DNA of 64,000 nt from Hetaerina americana. Lineage: Eukaryota; Arthropoda; Insecta; Odonata; Calopterygidae. Under the pieces are notes generated by a model. It ran no database searches. It saw nothing but the letters and a program-made list of their open reading frames with translations, and was not told the origin of the DNA. Made by a program: the position numbers and the translations under genes. The stretch lies in the NCBI GenBank assembly GCA_022747635.1, contig JAKTNV010000009.1:68346407-68410406 (forward strand), in the 5' to 3' direction. Below are positions 1-12,756 of this stretch, piece by piece; position 1 is the stretch's first letter; each line of letters starts with the position of its first letter.

Positions 1-641
1 CAGTTGTTTCGTAGAAAACCGATTTAAAATCATTTCTTTAATCCTTTATAAATTATAAAGAACGAATCTTTTATCTTTTTGCACATCCTATATGCGAAGA
101 AAATCGGTTATCGATATCTCTCACGGATGCAAGTGAGCTTAGATTGCTTAAAATTCCGAGTGTTTAAAATTGCAGATTCACATGACTTCATGAAAGGCTA
201 GGAACATAATATAAGATTATTTTTTGCAAAAAAATATCCAAATAAAACAATGATCTTTCTCAATTCTACAGCTTTCATAATTTTGTGGAAAATTCCAATT
301 GATCGAAAGCCATACTTTCCCTTATTTCAGTGATATAACCTTAAAAAAATCAAAATAAATTACTGAAGAAATAGATAATAAGTCAAATGAATATCGTGAT
401 GATATAAAATTCTAATAAATGTAATCCGCACTTTAAATCCATTTGTAATTTAATTTAGAATACATTTGGTTTTGGAAATGGTACAAAATCTGATTATCTA
501 ACTAATCTAATAACTCGACCTTAAAAACAATACTTCTAATGCAAAAAATATATATTATCCATTGAAATAAGCAACTAAGAATGTTGTCAACAAAGAATAC
601 AAAAAAAACGCGCACAGAAACTAGGCATCTTTTATACCAAA

Positions 642-963
642 TTAAGGAATTCCAAATTGCGTAAAATTGCCTTTTTTGCCCAAAATATCAAACAATGTGT
701 ATGTTTCAAACACATCATTTTTCACAATAACAAACAAACCAATCATTGTCTTCTTGTCATGCATGGCCACATGACTGCCAGAATATTCTTGAGGAGGCAT
801 GTAGAAAAAATGGAACACATCTTTTCTGTGCCTTGAGCTATGATAAAATATTCCATTTCCGTAAAAACTCGCTCCATAACAATGGTGACTTTTAAATGTT
901 TCGTAAAATCTCTTACATATTAATATTTCAAATAATTCAATATTTTCTTCAGTCACTAATTTT
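642..963 (-). CDS. candidate terminal exon, unknown product (copy 1)
   Basis: An open frame of about 104 codons that I do not recognise. It has no ATG at its upstream end; the first possible alternative start is GTG, so in a eukaryote it would have to be an exon. A plausible 3' splice acceptor (TTTTCAG, ending at 964) lies just upstream and would open the frame at 963; the frame ends in TAA at 642. The product would be polar and aromatic-rich, with no obvious signal peptide or membrane segment; visible stretches include HSSRHRKDVFHFFYMPPQEY and HVAMHDKKTMIGLF. The frame is uninterrupted while the neighbouring LINE is full of stops, which is mild evidence for constraint or for youth. It could equally be chance or part of an unknown mobile element. 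Confidence 0.3.
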
Positions 964-2217
964 CTGAAAACTTACGTAAAAGGAAACATATTATTTACCA
1001 AATTTCAAATGTATATGAGGAAAGAGTATGTACTAAACGTTTTTTAATTGTTTGTAACAAAATATTTTTGCATCTTTGTCACATAATTTTCTACACAATT
1101 CTTGGTAATGTTTATTGTGGAAACCCCTGCGTGATGTAGTGTCAGTATAGTGAAAGTAATTTGACTTACTTATAAACTAAGCCTTCCCCATTTATTAATT
1201 GCCCAATGTAATGAAAACGCAGCGTATAGTAAATATGAGAGTAGTTTCAGAGGAAAAGTAGACCTTCTTTCTTATATAGATATATCTACATACCGTATCG
1301 AAGGTGTCTATTATGTGTTTGAACAATAAAATCAGCAACCCTTTATTAGATTTCTTTCGCCGATGTGTATTTTAAATAAGAAGTTACTTAAATTACTGTA
1401 CGTTAATCCTCATTGAAGTAATTTATTATAACAGCGAGTTTTATTCTGTTACTCTCTAGGTTTTTAGACAAAATACTAATGAGTCAAACAAATATTAACT
1501 TTTATATACTCGATATCTTTTCAAATTCCAAACTCTGCGTGAATGATAAATGGTCGAAAGTTACTCTCTAAAAAGCCTAAATACTTCACTAGTGTTTTGA
1601 TGAGGATTTCTAAAGTAATACTGCTTTCATTTGTGAAAACCATGTGTGCACTTTTACCTTTTAACAATGCCATTGTACTTTGCTGACATCACCAATATTT
1701 AGCACGCTAAGGTCACCGGGCAGTTTGAAGTGTTTTGCGGATACATATTGCTGTTATTAATTTTCAAAATACTTAAATTTGATAAGCATGTAAATCCAAT
1801 GAATTCAAAAATCTAATGACATTTTATAACATATAATACACCCTAAATAGGTAGTGAATACTTATTTTTGCGGCAATTTTTTCAGCAGGAGTAGTCTCCA
1901 CGGCAAGGTTACTTGGTGGCTATGTATCGAGAGCTATGGAGGTGCCTTGAATGTTTTTTTCCATTATCCTTTGTAGAGTACCACTAAACAAGTGTTAAAT
2001 CTCTCCAATTTATGCTTGTTTACAAAAATTTCTAACTCATGGCAGTACAAAAACCTGGGATATCATTCGAAATTGTAGATTAGAATAGCACTCGTTTATA
2101 CTGGCTTGACTCTTTATTTCAGCGAAGAGTGTTTTACTGAAAAAGTTTTTAGAGAAAAAATAGTAAGTTTACGCATATGTGAGAACCAAATTACTATATT
2201 ATTTGGTCGAAATAATA

Positions 2218-5100
2218 TTACCCACCCATTTCTTGATCTACAATATTGACATTGATGGAAGGGCTTGTGCCTTTCAATGACCTCTTGAGCTCATCTGGCT
2301 GGAGCAATGGTATTGGTTTCTGATCACCGGTGCCAGATATGTTGAAGGTTAGGTGCCAGACGAGAGGTTGACCAATCAGGGTCTGTTTCGCAGTAAGGTA
2401 GCTGCAAAGTTGTCTAAATTTGGGGGCCATTGAGTGATTGACTGTCACTTTAAAAACACAGTTGAAAAAGACAACCGGCCACCTGGTACTTTATTCTCAA
2501 GGCTGTAATGTTGATAAGGAAAATTCGTCTTTGCAACTTCAGGGCTCGGCCCAATCGGTCGTGTCGTGCAAGAAAGCAAGAAAAAATGGAATTATCTCAC
2601 AAAATCCTTGGGAATTAGTTAAAATAGGATCTTGCAATGCCAGGAAAGTATTGAGGACAAGAATGTAAGAAAATATTAAGTGAGAGAAGGGCAAAGAAAT
2701 GTAGATATTTTAAGTCTATTCGAGGTAAGACGCGAGGATTAAGGGGATTACTAGGTAACAGTTTTAGAATAATATACAGCAACGTGGAAAAGATTCAACG
2801 AGAGGTTGCCATGGTATTGAATTTAACTATAGGAAGTCAACAAAGAGCAAGGAACGGATAGAATATTACTGGTAGACGAATTTGGTCATTGTCAAGGTAT
2901 CAATCAGGTAGAAATCATAATGAGGAATATTTCGATAGGGGATATGATCAGTTAGGAACAATCGCGTGTGTTCCTGCAGTTAAATATATCATAATGATGG
3001 ACGATTGGACTGCGATGGCACGGGAAGGAAGAAATGGCATTGAGGTACGGGAAGATTTCGAAGAATGACCGCGGGGAGAAAGCAATGGAACTCTTCAAGA
3101 ATCAGAAACCATTAAAAGCGTAGGTATATGTGCGTGTAAAATACCAGAAAGGTATCCAATTATATTATGTTTAGACACAGATTTAGAAACAGCGTGATGA
3201 ATTTCGCACAGTTGCTTTGGAGCTGATGCAGAGCCTGATCACATTTTAGTTATAATGAAATGTAGCGTACGATTAAAAATGTATAGATAACAATACGTCA
3301 AAAGACAAAAAAGAAACTACAATAACTGTAAGCAGGAAAAGGATAAGAAAACAATGGATCATGGATGAGATGATCATGAAGAAAGATGGAAGAAAAAATG
3401 GGAGGATATAAAAACAGAGGAAGTAAATAAAGTTAAATCATTAATGGCGATGTTTAACAAACAGAGCATAAAAAGCGTGGTGGTTGACGCAGGAAAAGAA
3501 TATGAAAACATCACTGAGGAAGGATGAAACTGATGGGCTTTACAAGAAGTCAAAACAATATATCATGTAATTGTTAAAAATTAGAGATAATTCGGGTAAG
3601 ATAACAGTTGAAGCAGAATAGATCGAAGAGAGATGGGATGAATATGTAACAATACTGTACGGTAAAAAACATTGACCAACAAGCTTAGACGTAGAAAAAG
3701 AAATACTGTAGATGAAGATATCTCAGTTCCAGGCATACTGGGCGATTACATAGAACGACCACTAAGATAGATGAAATAAGTGGTTTAAGGCCATGGGGAA
3801 CTACTGCTGCGGAACTATTAAATGGTTTAAGAAAATGTAGGAAGGAAAATTCTAAATGGACTAATGCGTATCATCTATGAGGAAGGAATCTGGCCGGAGT
3901 GTGTTGTGAGATCAGTGTTAATTAAAATTCGTAAAAAGTTTAAGGCTACATAATAGGAGGAATACAAAGCAATAAGTTTGATATCCCATGCAGCTAAAAT
4001 TGTTATGTGGTCCATCAAAAGAAGGATAGAGAGTAGGGCAAATGAGTGCTAAGGGGATGATCAGTTTGAGTTTAGGAATGGGATAGGTACGCGTGATACA
4101 ATTACAGTAATGAGATCACTAATCAAGAGGAATAAAGAATAAAAAGATTACATATTTCCTGTTTTGTAGATAACGATATTTGAGAGAGTGAAATGGAAAA
4201 AGCTAATGAATAAATTGCAACGATTAGGAATAGAACGGAAGAACAGAAACCGCAACGGGTGCATAACTCAGTTTAATCAGGTACCAGTAAGGAACATAGA
4301 GTCAGGATGAGCATTGTTTGGCAGAGTTTAAACTCAGGGTTATGCATAACTACCATTTCTGTTCAATGTATATGTGGAGGAAATGATTGAAGAGACATGG
4401 GAAGAACTGGAGGTAGGAGTGGAAGTCGCACGGGAATTCTTAAAATCAGTTAGGCTTGCTGATGACCAAGCTCTAGTTTGTAAGTCAGGCAAGGGGTCGC
4501 CAACATTGGTGAGTGAGTTGGAAACTATTTGCGATAGATATACAATGTAAACAAAGTGTATGTAATTTTCCAGGGAGAAAAAGGCATTATATTAAGACAA
4601 TTGGTTGAAAACTGGCACAGGTGGAATAGTTTACGTATCTGAAAAAGGAAGGTTTCACAAGGAGGAGGGAATCAATGGTAGGGACGTTGAGTATACATAT
4701 TAACAAAAGGGTCATCAAAATTTAAATATAGGGCGTAGTTATGCACGGTGCCGAAACATGGCCACTGACGCAGGACGGCAGACGTAGATTTAAGTTTTTG
4801 GAAATGTGGTTGTGGAGAAGGATGGGGAAGGAGAGAGATAGTAGATAGAAAAACAAATCAAGAAGCGCAAAGCATGGTAAACAAGCAGAGGAAATTCTTG
4901 GGATAAATGATGGAGACGCAGTAAAAAATAAACCAAAGCATTTTGATTGCCGATGGGATGTTGAAAACTGATAGAGGTATTAATGCTAGTTAAACGAAGA
5001 AAGTCCAAGCATTGGAGAGTGATGCTGGATGGATGAGGAAATTCATATAGATGAAGAAAGGAGTTGGAGAAGATATAAATTAAACGAATAAAAAAATATT
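2218..5100 (+). pseudogene. degenerate APE-type LINE, copy A
   Basis: Relic of a non-LTR retrotransposon that encoded an endonuclease plus reverse transcriptase (RTE-like by feel; clade not certain). The 5' part (2290-2600) matches the 5' part of copy D at 53330-53600. A fragment LKIGSCNARKVLRTRM near 2615-2665 resembles the N-terminal endonuclease motif (TWNVRTL type) of the family. Reverse-transcriptase landmarks follow in order: a stretch resembling the PDGIPAELL block (about 3790-3825, TTAAELLNG), FRNGIGTRDTITVM (about 4058-4115), LFNVYVEEMIEETWEEL (about 4350-4410), and VRLADDQALVCKS (about 4449-4487), where the usual F/YADD has become LADD. A 3' block HGAETWPLTQDGRRRFKFLE lies at about 4742-4800. 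Many stops and frameshifts make it non-functional. I assign no target-site duplication. Confidence 0.82.
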
Positions 5101-6057
5101 TATTCGGCAGTGCGGTCCATCCAGAACCTACATAAGGTGATAGGATACCTAATAAAAAATTAGAATCATATATTGCCTACACCACATGTTCTGCTGTTCA
5201 AACTAACTAGATCAGTGCCTACACTAACATGCCATAATGGCTTTTCGCTAATTGTTATTGTTAATATCTAGCTCAAAGCTAGTTATTTAAAAGTATTGGT
5301 GCTTGTTTCACTGGATTAAGTGCAATCAAAAGGTTGTATATTGCAATGAAAACGCAGGGGAAATGTATTCAAAGTTTCGTACCGAAGGGAGAACAACTGT
5401 AAAATTTAAGGTAAATATTTGCATTATTTAATCAAGGTATTTTTACCTTAATTAGTGTTATATTAATATTCAGGAGCACTTCCGATTTTTCAATGCATTT
5501 CAAGAAGTGAAGTCATAATAAAGACTATATTTATCTCAGTGAACATCTCTGTAAATAAGCAGTAAGGGAACGTTCTATTGCATTCGTTGGTGTGCTAATC
5601 GGTCTTTTCCTCCATATTTTCAATTTTGCAAACAATCGCTCGGTTCATTCGGGTATGCTTGTTAGAGATATATAAATGATGGAATGGCTTCCTAGATTAA
5701 TTATGGGGTCCATTTTGACATTTGCATTTTATATATCACTTAATTTGTTGCATTGTGATTGAAAAATAGATATCTTGTTATTTGTTTTCATATTTTTCTC
5801 CGCTTTCTAATCCCCCTAACTAAAAAGTATATTACTTAAATCTCCAAATGTGATAGAGGCATTAAGATGGCAATATTATTATGACTTAAGTCATACTCAT
5901 TACTCCATATGTAATATTTTTGTGAAACAAACTCCCAATAAGTAACTCCTTCCACAACTGAATTAATCAGCAAAGATAATAATAGTAATTAAATCAGTAT
6001 ACTATGGTATGCTTACGTTATAAATGTTCAGTTCAAAGTAAGTTTGTATGCATCTAT

Positions 6058-6186
6058 GAAGTGTCCGTCTCCTATGCTGCGGAAGTTTTGGAAACAGCTT
6101 CGATATCCGTCGTCAGGATTTTAGAAGTCTTGAGGACGGTGACCCAGTCGGTTTTCGAAATGTCGGAAGCAATGGAGACACTATAG
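6058..6186 (+). repeat. GC-richer repeat motif with GTCGG/TCGAAA core (copy 1)
   Basis: A GC-richer patch in AT-rich DNA: GTGTCCGTCTCC, CTTGAGGACGGTGACCCAGT, then CGGTTTTCGAAATGTCGG. From memory it resembles arthropod repeat sequence in which a GACGGTGACCCAGTCGG-like segment is followed by CGAAACGTCGG; I cannot name the family. A 60-codon open frame covers it (6004-6186) but has no recognisable product and is probably chance. The same patch is at 12385-12513 in the second tandem copy. Confidence 0.35.
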
Positions 6187-6968
6187 CCATTTAGGATCCG
6201 AGGGCATTTCACTCAGAAAGCCCACTTTTCACTGTGGTAGTTGCATTTAGAATTATTTCATCAATATAATGATTACAAAGTATGTCTTAGGTTTGCTCGC
6301 GTATTCTCACAAAAGTTATTTGTCCATTGGAGAATCGCCGCCATTAAAACTGTATATGTTATTTTAGAATATATTTTTACAATAGCCTAATACTTTTTAT
6401 CATCTCATAATTACATCAAAAAGTATAAAAATCGGTTATCGATATCTCTCACGGATGCAAGTGAGCTTAGATTGCTTAAAATTCCGAGTGTTTAAAATTG
6501 CAGATTCACATGACTTCATGAAAGGCTAGGAACATAATATAAGATTATTTTTTGCAAAAAAATATCCAAATAAAACAATGATCTTTCTCAATTCTACAGC
6601 TTTCATAATTTTGTGGAAAATTCCAATTGATCGAAAGCCATACTTTCCCTTATTTCAGTGATATAACCTTAAAAAAATCAAAATAAATTACTGAAGAAAT
6701 AGATAATAAGTCAAATGAATATCGTGATGATATAAAATTCTAATAAATGTAATCCGCACTTTAAATCCATTTGTAATTTAATTTAGAATACATTTGGTTT
6801 TGGAAATGGTACAAAATCTGATTATCTAACTAATCTAATAACTCGACCTTAAAAACAATACTTCTAATGCAAAAAATATATATTATCCATTGAAATAAGC
6901 AACTAAGAATGTTGTCAACAAAGAATACAAAAAAACGCGCACAGAAACTAGGCATCTTTTATACCAAA

Positions 6969-7290
6969 TTAAGGAATTCCAAATTGCGTAAAATTGCCTT
7001 TTTTGCCCAAAATATCAAACAATGTGTATGTTTCAAACACATCATTTTTCACAATAACAAACAAACCAATCATTGTCTTCTTGTCATGCATGGCCACATG
7101 ACTGCCAGAATATTCTTGAGGAGGCATGTAGAAAAAATGGAACACATCTTTTCTGTGCCTTGAGCTATGATAAAATATTCCATTTCCGTAAAAACTCGCT
7201 CCATAACAATGGTGACTTTTAAATGTTTCGTAAAATCTCTTACATATTAATATTTCAAATAATTCAATATTTTCTTCAGTCACTAATTTT
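6969..7290 (-). CDS. candidate terminal exon, unknown product (copy 2)
   Basis: The second tandem copy of the open frame at 642-963, with identical predicted translation. The acceptor-like TTTTCAG and the terminal TAA are also conserved. A 7-A run replaces 8 A just beyond the stop, outside the frame. Identity here adds no evidence for selection, because the whole 6.3-kb unit is nearly identical. Confidence 0.3.
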
Positions 7291-8544
7291 CTGAAAACTT
7301 ACGTAAAAGGAAACATATTATTTACCAAATTTCAAATGTATATGAGGAAAGAGTATGTACTAAACGTTTTTTAATTGTTTGTAACAAAATATTTTTGCAT
7401 CTTTGTCACATAATTTTCTACACAATTCTTGGTAATGTTTATTGTGGAAACCCCTGCGTGATGTAGTGTCAGTATAGTGAAAGTAATTTGACTTACTTAT
7501 AAACTAAGCCTTCCCCATTTATTAATTGCCCAATGTAATGAAAACGCAGCGTATAGTAAATATGAGAGTAGTTTCAGAGGAAAAGTAGACCTTCTTTCTT
7601 ATATAGATATATCTACATACCGTATCGAAGGTGTCTATTATGTGTTTGAACAATAAAATCAGCAACCCTTTATTAGATTTCTTTCGCCGATGTGTATTTT
7701 AAATAAGAAGTTACTTAAATTACTGTACGTTAATCCTCATTGAAGTAATTTATTATAACAGCGAGTTTTATTCTGTTACTCTCTAGGTTTTTAGACAAAA
7801 TACTAATGAGTCAAACAAATATTAACTTTTATATACTCGATATCTTTTCAAATTCCAAACTCTGCGTGAATGATAAATGGTCGAAAGTTACTCTCTAAAA
7901 AGCCTAAATACTTCACTAGTGTTTTGATGAGGATTTCTAAAGTAATACTGCTTTCATTTGTGAAAACCATGTGTGCACTTTTACCTTTTAACAATGCCAT
8001 TGTACTTTGCTGACATCACCAATATTTAGCACGCTAAGGTCACCGGGCAGTTTGAAGTGTTTTGCGGATACATATTGCTGTTATTAATTTTCAAAATACT
8101 TAAATTTGATAAGCATGTAAATCCAATGAATTCAAAAATCTAATGACATTTTATAACATATAATACACCCTAAATAGGTAGTGAATACTTATTTTTGCGG
8201 CAATTTTTTCAGCAGGAGTAGTCTCCACGGCAAGGTTACTTGGTGGCTATGTATCGAGAGCTATGGAGGTGCCTTGAATGTTTTTTTCCATTATCCTTTG
8301 TAGAGTACCACTAAACAAGTGTTAAATCTCTCCAATTTATGCTTGTTTACAAAAATTTCTAACTCATGGCAGTACAAAATCCTGGGATATCATTCGAAAT
8401 TGTAGATTAGAATAGCACTCGTTTATACTGGCTTGACTCTTTATTTCAGCGAAGAGTGTTTTACTGAAAAAGTTTTTAGAGAAAAAATAGTAAGTTTACG
8501 CATATGTGAGAACCAAATTACTATATTATTTGGTCGAAATAATA

Positions 8545-11427
8545 TTACCCACCCATTTCTTGATCTACAATATTGACATTGATGGAAGGGCTTGTGCCTT
8601 TCAATGACCTCTTGAGCTCATCTGGCTGGAGCAATGGTATTGGTTTCTGATCACCGGTGCCAGATATGTTGAAGGTTAGGTGCCAGACGAGAGGTTGACC
8701 AATCAGGGTCTGTTTCGCAGTAAGGTAGCTGCAAAGTTGTCTAAATTTGGGGGCCATTGAGTGATTGACTGTCACTTTAAAAACACAGTTGAAAAAGACA
8801 ACCGGCCACCTGGTACTTTATTCTCAAGGCTGTAATGTTGATAAGGAAAATTCGTCTTTGCAACTTCAGGGCTCGGCCCAATCGGTCGTGTCGTGCAAGA
8901 AAGCAAGAAAAAATGGAATTATCTCACAAAATCCTTGGGAATTAGTTAAAATAGGATCTTGCAATGCCAGGAAAGTATTGAGGACAAGAATGTAAGAAAA
9001 TATTAAGTGAGAGAAGGGCAAAGAAATGTAGATATTTTAAGTCTATTCGAGGTAAGACGCGAGGATTAAGGGGATTACTAGGTAACAGTTTTAGAATAAT
9101 ATACAGCAACGTGGAAAAGATTCAACGAGAGGTTGCCATGGTATTGAATTTAACTATAGGAAGTCAACAAAGAGCAAGGAACGGATAGAATATTACTGGT
9201 AGACGAATTTGGTCATTGTCAAGGTATCAATCAGGTAGAAATCATAATGAGGAATATTTCGATAGGGGATATGATCAGTTAGGAACAATCGCGTGTGTTC
9301 CTGCAGTTAAATATATCATAATGATGGACGATTGGACTGCGATGGCACGGGAAGGAAGAAATGGCATTGAGGTACGGGAAGATTTCGAAGAATGACCGCG
9401 GGGAGAAAGCAATGGAACTCTTCAAGAATCAGAAACCATTAAAAGCGTAGGTATATGTGCGTGTAAAATACCAGAAAGGTATCCAATTATATTATGTTTA
9501 GACACAGATTTAGAAACAGCGTGATGAATTTCGCACAGTTGCTTTGGAGCTGATGCAGAGCCTGATCACATTTTAGTTATAATGAAATGTAGCGTACGAT
9601 TAAAAATGTATAGATAACAATACGTCAAAAGACAAAAAAGAAACTACAATAACTGTAAGCAGGAAAAGGATAAGAAAACAATGGATCATGGATGAGATGA
9701 TCATGAAGAAAGATGGAAGAAAAAATGGGAGGATATAAAAACAGAGGAAGTAAATAAAGTTAAATCATTAATGGCGATGTTTAACAAACAGAGCATAAAA
9801 AGCGTGGTGGTTGACGCAGGAAAAGAATATGAAAACATCACTGAGGAAGGATGAAACTGATGGGCTTTACAAGAAGTCAAAACAATATATCATGTAATTG
9901 TTAAAAATTAGAGATAATTCGGGTAAGATAACAGTTGAAGCAGAATAGATCGAAGAGAGATGGGATGAATATGTAACAATACTGTACGGTAAAAAACATT
10001 GACCAACAAGCTTAGACGTAGAAAAAGAAATACTGTAGATGAAGATATCTCAGTTCCAGGCATACTGGGCGATTACATAGAACGACCACTAAGATAGATG
10101 AAATAAGTGGTTTAAGGCCATGGGGAACTACTGCTGCGGAACTATTAAATGGTTTAAGAAAATGTAGGAAGGAAAATTCTAAATGGACTAATGCGTATCA
10201 TCTATGAGGAAGGAATCTGGCCGGAGTGTGTTGTGAGATCAGTGTTAATTAAAATTCGTAAAAAGTTTAAGGCTACATAATAGGAGGAATACAAAGCAAT
10301 AAGTTTGATATCCCATGCAGCTAAAATTGTTATGTGGTCCATCAAAAGAAGGATAGAGAGTAGGGCAAATGAGTGCTAAGGGGATGATCAGTTTGAGTTT
10401 AGGAATGGGATAGGTACGCGTGATACAATTACAGTAATGAGATCACTAATCAAGAGGAATAAAGAATAAAAAGATTACATATTTCCTGTTTTGTAGATAA
10501 CGATATTTGAGAGAGTGAAATGGAAAAAGCTAATGAATAAATTGCAACGATTAGGAATAGAACGGAAGAACAGAAACCGCAACGGGTGCATAACTCAGTT
10601 TAATCAGGTACCAGTAAGGAACATAGAGTCAGGATGAGCATTGTTTGGCAGAGTTTAAACTCAGGGTTATGCATAACTACCATTTCTGTTCAATGTATAT
10701 GTGGAGGAAATGATTGAAGAGACATGGGAAGAACTGGAGGTAGGAGTGGAAGTCGCACGGGAATTCTTAAAATCAGTTAGGCTTGCTGATGACCAAGCTC
10801 TAGTTTGTAAGTCAGGCAAGGGGTCGCCAACATTGGTGAGTGAGTTGGAAACTATTTGCGATAGATATACAATGTAAACAAAGTGTATGTAATTTTCCAG
10901 GGAGAAAAAGGCATTATATTAAGACAATTGGTTGAAAACTGGCACAGGTGGAATAGTTTACGTATCTGAAAAAGGAAGGTTTCACAAGGAGGAGGGAATC
11001 AATGGTAGGGACGTTGAGTATACATATTAACAAAAGGGTCATCAAAATTTAAATATAGGGCGTAGTTATGCACGGTGCCGAAACATGGCCACTGACGCAG
11101 GACGGCAGACGTAGATTTAAGTTTTTGGAAATGTGGTTGTGGAGAAGGATGGGGAAGGAGAGAGATAGTAGATAGAAAAACAAATCAAGAAGCGCAAAGC
11201 ATGGTAAACAAGCAGAGGAAATTCTTGGGATAAATGATGGAGACGCAGTAAAAAATAAACCAAAGCATTTTGATTGCCGATGGGATGTTGAAAACTGATA
11301 GAGGTATTAATGCTAGTTAAACGAAGAAAGTCCAAGCATTGGAGAGTGATGCTGGATGGATGAGGAAATTCATATAGATGAAGAAAGGAGTTGGAGAAGA
11401 TATAAATTAAACGAATAAAAAAATATT
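8545..11427 (+). pseudogene. degenerate APE-type LINE, copy B
   Basis: The second tandem copy of the LINE at 2218-5100, shifted by 6327 bp. The same reverse-transcriptase landmarks appear: FRNGIGTRDTI near 10385-10430, LADD near 10776-10815 and HGAETWPLTQDG near 11069-11110, with the same stops and frameshifts. It is therefore not an independent insertion; it was copied with the surrounding segment after the element had decayed. Confidence 0.82.
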
Positions 11428-12384
11428 TATTCGGCAGTGCGGTCCATCCAGAACCTACATAAGGTGATAGGATACCTAATAAAAAATTAGAATCATATAT
11501 TGCCTACACCACATGTTCTGCTGTTCAAACTAACTAGATCAGTGCCTACACTAACATGCCATAATGGCTTTTCGCTAATTGTTATTGTTAATATCTAGCT
11601 CAAAGCTAGTTATTTAAAAGTATTGGTGCTTGTTTCACTGGATTAAGTGCAATCAAAAGGTTGTATATTGCAATGAAAACGCAGGGGAAATGTATTCAAA
11701 GTTTCGTACCGAAGGGAGAACAACTGTAAAATTTAAGGTAAATATTTGCATTATTTAATCAAGGTATTTTTACCTTAATTAGTGTTATATTAATATTCAG
11801 GAGCACTTCCGATTTTTCAATGCATTTCAAGAAGTGAAGTCATAATAAAGACTATATTTATCTCAGTGAACATCTCTGTAAATAAGCAGTAAGGGAACGT
11901 TCTATTGCATTCGTTGGTGTGCTAATCGGTCTTTTCCTCCATATTTTCAATTTTGCAAACAATCGCTCGGTTCATTCGGGTATGCTTGTTAGAGATATAT
12001 AAATGATGGAATGGCTTCCTAGATTAATTATGGGGTCCATTTTGACATTTGCATTTTATATATCACTTAATTTGTTGCATTGTGATTGAAAAATAGATAT
12101 CTTGTTATTTGTTTTCATATTTTTCTCCGCTTTCTAATCCCCCTAACTAAAAAGTATATTACTTAAATCTCCAAATGTGATAGAGGCATTAAGATGGCAA
12201 TATTATTATGACTTAAGTCATACTCATTACTCCATATGTAATATTTTTGTGAAACAAACTCCCAATAAGTAACTCCTTCCACAACTGAATTAATCAGCAA
12301 AGATAATAATAGTAATTAAATCAGTATACTATGGTATGCTTACGTTATAAATGTTCAGTTCAAAGTAAGTTTGTATGCATCTAT

Positions 12385-12513
12385 GAAGTGTCCGTCTCCT
12401 ATGCTGCGGAAGTTTTGGAAACAGCTTCGATATCCGTCGTCAGGATTTTAGAAGTCTTGAGGACGGTGACCCAGTCGGTTTTCGAAATGTCGGAAGCAAT
12501 GGAGACACTATAG
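12385..12513 (+). repeat. GC-richer repeat motif (copy 2)
   Basis: Second tandem copy of the patch at 6058-6186, unchanged by eye. Confidence 0.35.
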
Positions 12514-12756
12514 CCATTTAGGATCCGAGGGCATTTCACTCAGAAAGCCCACTTTTCACTGTGGTAGTTGCATTTAGAATTATTTCATCAATATAATGAT
12601 TACAAAGTATGTCTTAGGTTTGCTCGCGTATTCTCACAAAAGTTATTTGTCCATTGGAGAATCGCCGCCATTAAAACTGTATATATGTTATTTTAGAATA
12701 TATTTTTACAATAGCCTAATACTTTTTATCATCTCATAATTACATCAAAAAGTATA

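Larger units (their letters stand above)
100..6427. repeat. 6.33-kb tandem duplication, copy 1
   Basis: First copy of a head-to-tail duplicated unit. It starts at the run leading into ATCGGTTATCGATATC (about 100) and ends at CATCAAAAAGTATA (6427), where the second copy starts at once. Bases line up with copy 2 at a constant offset of 6327-6329. Differences noticed by eye are an 8-A versus 7-A run (near 601 and 6929), one A/T substitution (about 2052 versus 8379) and a 2-bp TA length change near the right end. Content: a minus-strand open frame (642-956), a decayed LINE (2218-5100) and a GC-richer repeat motif (about 6058-6186). The rest is AT-rich DNA in which I see no gene. Confidence 0.97.
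6428..12756. repeat. 6.33-kb tandem duplication, copy 2
   Basis: Second copy, directly abutting the first in the same orientation. The left junction reads AAAAAGTATA then AAAATCGG, and the right end passes into unique sequence (TTTGTTGCATAACGG). Only about one to a few bases are shared across the breakpoints, so no flanking repeat explains the duplication by unequal homologous exchange. Internal features repeat those of copy 1 shifted by 6327 bp: the open frame at 6969-7283, the LINE at 8545-11427 and the repeat motif at about 12385-12513. It is either a very recent tandem duplication or a false duplication in the assembly. Confidence 0.97.

Noticed and set aside
2218..2448. Minus-strand 76-codon frame (and its copy at 8545-8775)
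   Set aside because: It is antisense to the 5' region of the LINE, which aligns with copy D on the plus strand.
6909..7163. Plus-strand frame of 84 codons in tandem copy 2
   Set aside because: It overlaps the minus-strand frame at 6969-7283 and is broken in copy 1 by the 8-A run, so it is a chance frame.
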